Below, one piece after another: positions 19,559 through 27,122 of a stretch of DNA of 64,000 bases. Source of the DNA: Zeimonas sp050187175 (GTDB taxonomy: Bacteria; Pseudomonadota; Gammaproteobacteria; Burkholderiales; Burkholderiaceae_E). The stretch lies in the NCBI GenBank assembly GCA_050187175.1, contig JBFWXS010000005.1:62001-126000 (forward strand), read 5' to 3'. A program made the position numbers and the translations under genes. How positions within the stretch are numbered: the first letter of the stretch is position 1; the number at the start of each line of letters is the position of its first letter. The notes beneath the pieces are model-generated. The model saw only the letters and a list, made by a program, of their open reading frames with translations, had not been told where the DNA came from and ran no database searches.

Positions 19559-20026
19559 ATGCGCTTCATCATCCACAACCGCTCCGAGTTCGCGATCGGG
19601 CTCGGCTACGCCGTCACCGGTGCTGCGTTCGCGCTGGCAGCGCGCGGCTACGAGCTGGGCACGGCCGACGGCATGGGGCCCGGCTACTTCCCGTTCTGGC
19701 TCGGCGTGGTGCTGCTGATGCTGGGGCTGTCCGTCATCCATCGGGCAACAGCTCGGCACGGCCCGCGCAGTTCGCTGGCCTCCTGGGACTGGCGTTCGCT
19801 GCTGTGGATCAGCAGCGCGGTCGTGCTGTTCGCTCTGCTGCTCAAGCCGCTGGGCCTGGCGCTGTCGCTGGCCTTGCTGGTAATGGGAACCAGTCTGGCC
19901 AGCCACGAGTTCCGCTGGCGCAGCGCGCTGCTGCTGGCCACGCTGCTGGTGCTGCTCAACGTCGGGCTTTTCGTTCATGCGCTGTCGCTGCCGCTTCCCG
20001 TGCTGCCGGCGCTGCTGAGTCCCTGA
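19559..20026 (+). CDS. TctB-family small membrane subunit of TTT transporter
   Basis: A 155-residue inner-membrane protein with about four hydrophobic spans and the recognisable TctB segment around GMGPGYFPFWLGVVLLMLGL. This small subunit pairs with the large TctA channel in sodium- or proton-coupled uptake. It lies 19 bp after the binding protein and 27 bp before tctA. Confidence 0.9.
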   Translation: MRFIIHNRSEFAIGLGYAVTGAAFALAARGYELGTADGMGPGYFPFWLGVVLLMLGLSVIHRATARHGPRSSLASWDWRSLLWISSAVVLFALLLKPLGLALSLALLVMGTSLASHEFRWRSALLLATLLVLLNVGLFVHALSLPLPVLPALLSP

Positions 20027-20053
20027 TCCATTCGCGCTGCGGGAACCGGACTG

Positions 20054-21559
20054 ATGGAAATCGTCGACAACCTCACGCTGGGCCTGTCCGTCGCGCTGAG
20101 CTGGGAGAACCTGCTGTATGCGCTGATCGGCTGCCTGGTCGGCACTCTGATCGGCGTGCTGCCGGGCCTCGGCCCGGTGGCCACTATCGCGATGCTGCTG
20201 CCTGTCACCTATGGGCTGCCGCCCGCAGCGGCACTGATCATGCTGGCGAGCATCTACTACGGAGCCCAGTACGGCGGCTCGACCACGGCGATCCTGCTGA
20301 AACTGCCGGGGGAGTCCTCGTCGGCGGTCACCGTGCTCGACGGCCATGCCATGGCGCGCCAGGGGCGTGCCGGGCCGGCGCTGAGCGCGGCGGCGATCGG
20401 CTCGTTCGTCGCCGGCAGCACCGGCGTGCTGCTGGTGGCTGCCCTGGCGGTCCCGCTGACCGAAGTGGCCTTCAAGTTCGGGCCCGCCGAGTATTTTTCG
20501 CTGATGCTGCTCGGGCTGGTGGGTTCGGTCGCTCTGTCGCCCGACGGCGTCGACAAGTCGCTGGGACTGGTGGTCCTGGGGCTGCTGCTGAGCCTGGTCG
20601 GCACCGACGTCAGCTCCGGTGCGATCCGCTTCACCGGCGGCCTGCCCGAGCTGGCCGACGGCATCGAGTTCACGGCGCTGGCGATGGGTGTGTTCGGTCT
20701 GGCCGAGATCGTCGCCAATCTGGAGCAGCGCCGCCGCGGCGAAGCGCACGCCGCGCTCGCGCCGGTGCTGCGGCTGATGCCGTCGCGCAGCGACTGGCGG
20801 CGCATGGCGCCCGCCATCGGCCGCGGCACGGCGATCGGTTCGATTCTAGGCATCCTGCCGGGCGCTGGCGTCACCATCGCGTCGTTCGCCGGCTACACGA
20901 TCGAAAAGAAGCTGTCGCGCCACCGCGCCGAGATGGGGCACGGCGCCATCGAAGGAGTCGCTGCACCGGAGTCCGCCAATAACGCGGCCGCGCAGACCAA
21001 CTTCATCCCGCTGCTCACGCTGGGCATTCCGGGCAGCGCGGTCATGGCACTGCTGCTCGGCGCGATGGTCATCCAGAACATCCAGCCGGGACCGCAGGTC
21101 ATCAGCCATCATCCGCAGATCTTCTGGGGGCTGATCGCGTCGATGTGGATCGGCAACGGAATGCTGGTGCTGCTCAATCTGCCGCTGGTCGGCCTGTGGG
21201 TTCGGCTGCTGCGCATTCCCTACCGGTATCTGTATCCGGCCATTCTGGTGTTCTGCGCCGTGGGCGCCTATTCGGTGCGCTCGTCCGCCTTCGACGTGCT
21301 GCTGCTCGCCGCATTCGGCGTGCTCGGCTACGCGCTGCTGAAACTGCGCGCGTCGCCGGTGCCGCTGCTGCTGGGCTTCGTGCTCGGTCCGATGCTCGAA
21401 GCCAGCTTCCGGCGCACCTTGATGATCTCGCAAGGCGACTTCAGCGTGTTCTTCAACCGGCCGCTGTCGCTGTCATTGATCCTCGCCGCCTTCGCATTGA
21501 TCGCGATGACGCTGCTGCCCGGCGCGAGCCGCAGACGCGAAGCCGCTGCTGCCGGCTAG
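20054..21559 (+). CDS. TctA-family large permease of TTT transporter
   Basis: A 501-residue permease with about 11-12 membrane spans. Two family repeats carry the conserved Gly/Pro-rich motifs GVLPGLGPVATIAMLLPVTY (about 35) and GSILGILPGAGVTIASFAGY (about 265), with YGAQYGGSTTAILLKLPGES (about 70) and PESANNAAAQTNFIPLLTLG (about 310). The start ATG at 20054 matches the family. It lies third in the transporter block and directly before the rhodanese gene. Confidence 0.95.
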   Translation: MEIVDNLTLGLSVALSWENLLYALIGCLVGTLIGVLPGLGPVATIAMLLPVTYGLPPAAALIMLASIYYGAQYGGSTTAILLKLPGESSSAVTVLDGHAMARQGRAGPALSAAAIGSFVAGSTGVLLVAALAVPLTEVAFKFGPAEYFSLMLLGLVGSVALSPDGVDKSLGLVVLGLLLSLVGTDVSSGAIRFTGGLPELADGIEFTALAMGVFGLAEIVANLEQRRRGEAHAALAPVLRLMPSRSDWRRMAPAIGRGTAIGSILGILPGAGVTIASFAGYTIEKKLSRHRAEMGHGAIEGVAAPESANNAAAQTNFIPLLTLGIPGSAVMALLLGAMVIQNIQPGPQVISHHPQIFWGLIASMWIGNGMLVLLNLPLVGLWVRLLRIPYRYLYPAILVFCAVGAYSVRSSAFDVLLLAAFGVLGYALLKLRASPVPLLLGFVLGPMLEASFRRTLMISQGDFSVFFNRPLSLSLILAAFALIAMTLLPGASRRREAAAAG

Positions 21560-21591
21560 TGGCGCGAAGCAGATCTTTCCCGGAGACCGCG

Positions 21592-23241
21592 ATGCCCTCT
21601 ACAAGCCCTCTTTCCTACAGTCCTTCCGAGCCCGTCGGACGCGTGACGCCGCAGCAGCTGCACGACGAGCTGCTGCAAGCCGGCGAGATCGCTGTCATCG
21701 ATGTTCGCGAGCTGGGGCTGTTCACGCGCGGCCATCTGCTGGCGGCCTCATGCGTGCCGCTGTGGCGCATCGAGCTGGTGATCGACGCACTGGTGCCGCG
21801 CCGCTCGGCGCGGCTGATCGTGGTCGATCTCGATGAATCGCTGGTCGCTGAAGCGGCCGGCAAGCTGCAGCGTCTGGGCTATTCCGACGTGGCGGCCCTG
21901 GCCGGCGGCACGCTGGCCTGGCAGGCTGCCGGCTACGAGATCTTCATCGACGACAACGTGCCGAGCAAGGCCTTCGGCGAAGTGGTCGAGCGCGACGCGC
22001 GGACACCGCACGTCGACGTCGCCGAGCTGCGCCGGCTGCAGGCGGCGGGCCGCAAGCTGGTCATCGTCGACGGCCGCACGCCGGAGGAGTTCCAGCAGTT
22101 CAGCCTGCCCGGTGCCTACAACCTGCCGAATGCCGAGCTGCCGTACCGGATACGCGAGCTGGCGCCGGATCCCGACACGCTGGTCGTCGTCAACTGCGCC
22201 GGCCGCACACGCAGCATCATCGGCGCGCAGACGCTGATCGACGCCGGTCTGCCGAACCCGGTGGCCTCGCTGCGCGACGGCACCATGGCCTGGCTGCTTG
22301 CCGGCCACGAACTGATTCGCGGCCGCACGACCGAGTTGCCGGAGCCCGCTGCCGCCCATCTGGCCAGCGCACGCGCCGGCGCGCAGGCGCTGATCCGGCG
22401 CGCGGGCCTGCGTACGGTAGGCGACGAACAGCTGGCACAGTGGCTGAACGACGGCTCGCGCAGCCTCTATCGCTTCGACGTACGTTCCCGCGACGAGTAC
22501 GAAGCGGGCCATCTGCCGGGCTGGCGCTGGGCGCCGGGCGGGCAGCTGGTGCAGGCGACCGATCAATACATAGGCGTACGCGGCGCGCGCGTGGTACTGG
22601 CCGACTGGGACGGGATTCGCGCCGCGAGCACGGCGGCCTGGCTGCGCCAGCTCGGACTGCACGAGGTCCATCTGTATCGGCCCGCGGCTGCCGCGACGCT
22701 GGAAAGCGGTCCCGAGCCGCGCCGCGTGCTGCGCGACCCGCTGGCACCGCCGCCCGCGTGGATTTCGACGGAACAACTGCAGTCGCTGCTGAAGTCTCGC
22801 GCTGTCGCGATTTTCGACGTCGAGAACAGCTTGTCGTTCGCTCGCCGGCACATTGCAGGCGCCCGCTTCGCGGCACCGCATCGGCTGATCGAGTTCGCTG
22901 CACCGGCGGCCGCCGGCCCGCGGCAGATCGTCATCACTTCGTCCGATGGCATCCTGGCGCGGCATGCTGCCGGCGAGCTCGGGCGGCACGGCATACCGGC
23001 GCGTGCGCTGCTCGGCGGCAACCGGCGCTGGTTCGACGCGCAGCTGCCGGCCGAAAGCGGCGCCGAACACGTACTGACGGGCGAAGACGATGCGCGCTAC
23101 AGCGGCTACGCCTACACCGATCCGGCGCTCCGCGACGCAAAGTTCAAGGCCTATCTGCAATGGGAGGTCGATCTGACGCAGCAGATCGATCGGCCGGGCG
23201 CCGAGCTGCCCTTCGAGCTGCTGCCGGTCGAGCATAGTTGA
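21592..23241 (+). CDS. Four-domain rhodanese-like sulfurtransferase
   Basis: A 549-residue protein of four consecutive rhodanese-homology domains (about 15-120, 130-235, 265-375 and 390-500). Only domain 2 keeps the active-site cysteine: Cys202 in VVNCAGRTRSI, the persulfide-carrying loop. The corresponding loops of domains 1, 3 and 4 lack cysteine (VVDLDES, LADWDGI, TSSDGIL), so these may be structural or ligand-sensing. No signal peptide is seen, so it is cytoplasmic. The ATG at 21592 has GGAG 7 nt upstream; the longer frame reaching into tctA is spurious. It follows tctA by 32 bp, presumably cotranscribed, pointing to sulfane sulfur or sulfite handling in this operon. Confidence 0.9.
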   Translation: MPSTSPLSYSPSEPVGRVTPQQLHDELLQAGEIAVIDVRELGLFTRGHLLAASCVPLWRIELVIDALVPRRSARLIVVDLDESLVAEAAGKLQRLGYSDVAALAGGTLAWQAAGYEIFIDDNVPSKAFGEVVERDARTPHVDVAELRRLQAAGRKLVIVDGRTPEEFQQFSLPGAYNLPNAELPYRIRELAPDPDTLVVVNCAGRTRSIIGAQTLIDAGLPNPVASLRDGTMAWLLAGHELIRGRTTELPEPAAAHLASARAGAQALIRRAGLRTVGDEQLAQWLNDGSRSLYRFDVRSRDEYEAGHLPGWRWAPGGQLVQATDQYIGVRGARVVLADWDGIRAASTAAWLRQLGLHEVHLYRPAAAATLESGPEPRRVLRDPLAPPPAWISTEQLQSLLKSRAVAIFDVENSLSFARRHIAGARFAAPHRLIEFAAPAAAGPRQIVITSSDGILARHAAGELGRHGIPARALLGGNRRWFDAQLPAESGAEHVLTGEDDARYSGYAYTDPALRDAKFKAYLQWEVDLTQQIDRPGAELPFELLPVEHS

Positions 23242-23425
23242 CGAAGGCAGCGCGTATCCTTTAGAACCTCGGCAGCGCCTGCGGGTCCCGCTCTTCCGCG
23301 GCGACCCCTCGCTCCGTCGACTGCCGATGAGGATCCGCATGCAGGCCCTTCGATACCGCCAGACTCCCCTCCCGGGCCCGGACTCGCCGGCCTCACCGGC
23401 GGTGCTTTCGAGCGGGAGGCGATAG

Positions 23426-24868
23426 ATGAGCGTCGAGCGCACCCCTCCCGCAGCGAACGCCGCCGCCGCCAGTGCCGGGGTGCTGCAGGTGCTGCGCAAC
23501 CGATGCTTCGACGAGCTGCAGATCGGCGACAGCGCGACCGTCGAACGCCAGCTGACCTTGCAGGACATCCAGTTGTTCGCCGTGCTGTCCGGCGATGTCA
23601 CGCCGATGCGCGCGGACGCTGCAGCCGCGGATCCGCTGCACGGCGCGATCGCACCCGGCATGTGGGGCGGCGCGCTGATCTCCGCCCTGCTCGGCACTCG
23701 CCTGCCCGGGCCCGGCACGGTCCACCTGAGCCAGACGCTGCAATTCCGCCTGCCGGTGCGCGTCGGCGATACGCTGCGCGTGCAGGCCACGGTCAGCGCC
23801 AAGGACGCCGCGTCGCGGCGTGTGACGCTGAGCTGCCGCTGCGTCAACCAGCGCGACGAAATAGTCGTCGACGGCGAAGCGCTGGTCGTGGCCCCCGACG
23901 AAACCATCGAGCACGACGCGGCCACCTTGCCCGAGGTCAGGCTGAGCACGCACGACGGATTGTCGCGACTGCTCGAACACGTACGCCCGCTCGGCCCGCT
24001 GCGCGTCGCCGTCGTGCATCCGTGCGATGCGCTGAGCCTGGGCGGCGCGCTCGATGCGCGCGCCGCCGGCCTGATCGAGCCGGTGCTGGTCGCGCCGCGC
24101 CACAAGCTGGAGGCGGCAGCACAGAGCGCCGGACTGGATCTGAACGGCATCGCCATCGAGGACGCGCCGCACAGTCACGCGGCCGCCGCGCGCGCCGCCG
24201 AGCTGGCCGCGGCCGGCCAGGTGCAGGCATTGATGAAAGGCAGCCTGCACACCGACGAGCTGCTGCGCGCGGTCCTGCAGGCGGGCCCCGCGCTGCGCAC
24301 CAAGCGGCGGCTGTCGCACTGCTTCGTGATGCAGACGCCGGCCTACCCGCGCCCGTTCATCCTGACCGACGCCGCGGTGAACATCGCGCCTACGCTCGAC
24401 GAGAAGGCCGACATCATCCGCAACGCGATCACGCTGGCGCACGCGATCGGCGTGGCGCAGCCGCGGGTGGCCATCCTGGCCGCGGTCGAGACGGTCAACC
24501 CCGCGATGCCGGCCACGCTGGACGCGGCCGCGCTGTGCAAGATGGCCGACCGCGGGCAGATCGAAGGCGCGGTGCTCGACGGACCGCTGGCCTTCGACAA
24601 TGCGGTGTCGCTGGCCGCCGCCACCGTCAAGGGCATCCGCTCGCCGGTGGCGGGCCAGGCGGACATCCTGGTCGTGCCGGACCTGGAGAGCGGCAACATG
24701 CTGGCCAAGCAGCTCGAGTACATGGGCGACGCCGCCACCGCCGGCATCGTGCTCGGCGCCCGGCTGCCTATCGTGCTGACCAGCCGCGCCGACAGCCGCG
24801 AGACGCGGATCGCCTCGTGCGCCATCGCGATGCTGCTGGCGCGCCACTACGGGAGCAATCCGCCGTGA
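23426..24868 (+). CDS. MaoC-phosphate acetyl/butyryltransferase fusion
   Basis: A 480-residue bifunctional protein. Residues about 20-160 are a MaoC-like hot-dog domain (enoyl-CoA hydratase type; FDELQIGDSATVERQLTLQD and HGAIAPGMWGGALISALLGT). Residues about 190-475 are a phosphate acetyl/butyryltransferase (GQVQALMKGSLHTDELLRAV, RRLSHCFVMQTPAYPRP, ILVVPDLESGNMLAKQLEYM). The latter swaps CoA for phosphate on an acyl-CoA, making the substrate of the kinase encoded next. Start with GGGAGG upstream. Its TGA overlaps the kinase's GTG, implying coupled translation. Such fusions occur in many proteobacteria and are often annotated as bifunctional enoyl-CoA hydratase/phosphate acetyltransferase. Confidence 0.93.
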   Translation: MSVERTPPAANAAAASAGVLQVLRNRCFDELQIGDSATVERQLTLQDIQLFAVLSGDVTPMRADAAAADPLHGAIAPGMWGGALISALLGTRLPGPGTVHLSQTLQFRLPVRVGDTLRVQATVSAKDAASRRVTLSCRCVNQRDEIVVDGEALVVAPDETIEHDAATLPEVRLSTHDGLSRLLEHVRPLGPLRVAVVHPCDALSLGGALDARAAGLIEPVLVAPRHKLEAAAQSAGLDLNGIAIEDAPHSHAAAARAAELAAAGQVQALMKGSLHTDELLRAVLQAGPALRTKRRLSHCFVMQTPAYPRPFILTDAAVNIAPTLDEKADIIRNAITLAHAIGVAQPRVAILAAVETVNPAMPATLDAAALCKMADRGQIEGAVLDGPLAFDNAVSLAAATVKGIRSPVAGQADILVVPDLESGNMLAKQLEYMGDAATAGIVLGARLPIVLTSRADSRETRIASCAIAMLLARHYGSNPP

Positions 24869-26055
24869 GCGGCGACGCCTTCATCCTGGTGCTGAACTGC
24901 GGCTCGTCCAGCATCAAGTTCGGATTGTTCCCGGCGCACGCCGCCGAGCTGCCTCGCCGGCCCGCCTGGAACGGCAAGGTCCAGGGCATCGGCGGGCAGC
25001 GCCCCGACTTCGGCGCCAGCACGGTCGCCGTGCGGCCGATCGAGCTGGACCCGGCGCGGCCTTACGCCGCCGCGCTCGACGTGATCCTCGCCGAAGTCGG
25101 CCAATGGCTGGCGGGCCGGCCGATCGCTGCCGTGTCGCATCGCGTCGTGCACGGCGGCTCCAAGTACTTCGAGCCGGTCCGCGTCGACGCGCAAGTGCTG
25201 GCCGATCTGCGCGGCTACATTCCGCTGGCGCCGCTGCATCAGCCATTCGCCCTGGAAGCGATGGAGATCTTCCTGCGCGAGCGTCCCGAGCTGCCGCAGA
25301 TCGCCTGCTTCGATACCGCCTTCCATCACACCATCCCGCAGATCGAGCAGATGCTGCCGCTGCCGTACTCGGCCTGGGAGCGAGGACTGCGGCGCTACGG
25401 CTTCCATGGGCTGTCGTATGCGTATCAGGCCATCGCGCTGGCCGAACGACACGGCGATGCCGCACGCGGCCGCACCATCGTCGCCCACCTGGGCAGCGGC
25501 GCCAGCCTGTGCGCCATGCGCGGACTGCAGAGCCAGGCGACCACCATGGGCTTCTCCGCGCTGGATGGCCTGATGATGGGCACGCGTACCGGCGCCCTCG
25601 ACCCGGGTGCCGTGCTGTATCTGATGGAGATCGAGAAGCTGACGCTGCAGCAGGTGGGCCGCGTGCTCTATCACGAGAGCGGGCTGCTCGGCGTATCCGG
25701 CATCTCGGCCGACCCGCGCGAACTGCTGGCTCGCGAAGCCCACGACGAGCGCGCCGCGCTGGCGCTGGCGCTGTACGTGCGCCGCGCCGTGCGCGAGATC
25801 GGCGCGCTCACCGCCGTACTCGGCGGCCTCGACATGCTGGTATTCACCGCCGGCATCGGCGAGCACAGCGTGGCACTGCGCGAACGGATCGCAGCGGGGC
25901 TGGGCTGGCTGGGACTGAAGCTCGACACCGGCGCGAACGCCGCGCATGCACCGCTGATCTCCTGCCCCGACAGCAGCATCCGCGTCGCCGTGGAGCCCAC
26001 CAATGAGGAATGGATCGCTGCACGGCTGGCGCAGGAATTGCTCAAATTTGCTTAA
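24865..26055 (+). CDS. ackA: Acetate/propionate-family kinase
   Basis: A 396-residue ASKHA kinase converting acyl phosphate plus ADP to the free acid plus ATP. Motifs: ILVLNCGSSSIKFGLF, VSHRVVHGGSKYF, CFDTAFHHTIPQ, RRYGFHGLSYAY, IVAHLGSGASLCAM, DGLMMGTRTGALDPG, FTAGIGEHS and a C-terminal EPTNEEWIAARLA. The GTG start at 24865 overlaps the upstream TGA (GTGA). With the upstream transferase it forms a substrate-level phosphorylation pair; acetate is the usual substrate but butyrate or propionate cannot be excluded. Confidence 0.94.
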   Translation: MSGDAFILVLNCGSSSIKFGLFPAHAAELPRRPAWNGKVQGIGGQRPDFGASTVAVRPIELDPARPYAAALDVILAEVGQWLAGRPIAAVSHRVVHGGSKYFEPVRVDAQVLADLRGYIPLAPLHQPFALEAMEIFLRERPELPQIACFDTAFHHTIPQIEQMLPLPYSAWERGLRRYGFHGLSYAYQAIALAERHGDAARGRTIVAHLGSGASLCAMRGLQSQATTMGFSALDGLMMGTRTGALDPGAVLYLMEIEKLTLQQVGRVLYHESGLLGVSGISADPRELLAREAHDERAALALALYVRRAVREIGALTAVLGGLDMLVFTAGIGEHSVALRERIAAGLGWLGLKLDTGANAAHAPLISCPDSSIRVAVEPTNEEWIAARLAQELLKFA

Positions 26056-26103
26056 ATCGCGTTGCCAACCGGCGCTTCACCCACCACGATCGAGGGAAGA
26101 CCC

Positions 26104-26439
26104 ATGAGCGGCAAGTTCGAGATCAGCAAGTCGAAGAACGGCAAGTTCCTGTTCAACCTCAAGGCCAGCAACGGTCAGATCATCCTGACCAGCCAGATGT
26201 ACGAGGCCAAGACCGGCGCCCAGCAAGGCATCGACTCGGTACGCGTCAATGCCCCGCTGGACGAACGCTACGAGCGCAGCACGGCCTCGAACGGCGAGCC
26301 GTACTTCACACTGAAGGCCGCCAACGGCCAGGTCATCGGCCGCAGCGAGACATATTCGTCGGCCGCCGCGATGGAAGGCGGCATCGCCTCGGTCAAGAAG
26401 CACGGACCCGACGCCGGCCTCAGCGATCTGACCGCCTGA
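26104..26439 (+). CDS. YegP-family DUF1508 protein
   Basis: A 111-residue protein made of two about 50-residue DUF1508 repeats: GKFEISKSKNGKFLFNLKAS with NGQIILTSQMYE, then EPYFTLKAANGQVIGRSETY. The family forms a compact alpha/beta fold; its function is unknown, and YegP is often seen among stress-related small proteins. The ATG at 26104 is preceded by GAGGGAAGA. It stands alone between ackA (48 bp) and nikR (60 bp), all on the plus strand. Confidence 0.92.
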   Translation: MSGKFEISKSKNGKFLFNLKASNGQIILTSQMYEAKTGAQQGIDSVRVNAPLDERYERSTASNGEPYFTLKAANGQVIGRSETYSSAAAMEGGIASVKKHGPDAGLSDLTA

Positions 26440-26499
26440 GCCGCCGATGGCGCGCGGCGGGGACCATAATGCGATTCATCGCCCCTGCTCCCCGCCGCC

Positions 26500-26982
26500 A
26501 TGCAACGCTTCACAATTTCGCTGGATGATCCGCTCGCCGACCAGTTCGACGCCTGGATCGCACGCCGCGCTTATGACAACCGCTCGGAGGCGGTGCGCGA
26601 CCTGATTCGCGAACGCCTGAACCGCGACGGCAACGTCGATGATGCGCCGCAAGGCTGGTGCGTCGCGACGCTGAGCTTCGTCTATGACCACCACGACCAC
26701 ACGGTGGCCAACCGCATCCTGGATCTGCAGCACCGGCATCACGACCTGGTGGTCAGCAGCCTGCATACGCATCTGGACCACGACCACTGCCTGGAGGTCG
26801 CCGTGTTCAAGGGCCGAACCGCGGCCGTCGCCGCCTGCTGCCAGGAACTGGCGGCGCTGCGCGGCGTGCGCCATGGCCAGGCCAGCATCGTGCCGCTGCA
26901 GGAGGACGGCCAGCCGCACCGCCATGAAGGCGCGGGCCACGCCGACGGCGTCAGGCACAGGCATCTGAAGCCGGTCAGGTGA
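26500..26982 (+). CDS. nikR: Nickel-responsive regulator NikR
   Basis: A 160-residue ribbon-helix-helix repressor with a C-terminal ACT domain. The DNA-binding part reads MQRFTISLDDPLADQFDAWI with NRSEAVRDLIRERL. All four high-affinity nickel ligands are present: His78 (LQHRHHD), His89 and His91 (SLHTHLDHDH) and Cys97. An unusual His-rich tail follows (about residues 138-157, PHRHEGAGHADGVRHRH). NikR represses nickel uptake genes when nickel is bound, but no nickel transporter, hydrogenase or urease gene is in the window, so its targets lie elsewhere. Confidence 0.95.
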   Translation: MQRFTISLDDPLADQFDAWIARRAYDNRSEAVRDLIRERLNRDGNVDDAPQGWCVATLSFVYDHHDHTVANRILDLQHRHHDLVVSSLHTHLDHDHCLEVAVFKGRTAAVAACCQELAALRGVRHGQASIVPLQEDGQPHRHEGAGHADGVRHRHLKPVR

Positions 26983-27077
26983 TTCGGCGGCGGTCGTGAG
27001 CGGCCGCCGGGCTTGCTGCGCCGTCTGCGCCCTCTGCGCCTTCTGCTTCCTCTGATCCGCTGTGGGTCCCGATCGTG

Positions 27078-27102
27078 TAAGATGAATTTCAATTTCATCC
27101 TA
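27078..27102. promoter_or_regulatory. Inverted repeat upstream of the orphan Bug gene
   Basis: Nine-base arms TAAGATGAA and TTCATCCTA, with one mismatch, flank the 7-base centre TTTCAAT. The repeat ends 20 bp before the ATG in an AT-rich pocket, suggesting an operator over the promoter or leader. I do not recognise the regulator. Confidence 0.5.
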
Positions 27103-27122
27103 CTATCCGCGATCGAGCTGCC

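Noticed and set aside
23503..24864. N-terminal extension of the acetate kinase frame
   Set aside because: This part of the frame is a shadow of the phosphotransacetylase fusion; kinase homology begins at the GTG at 24865.
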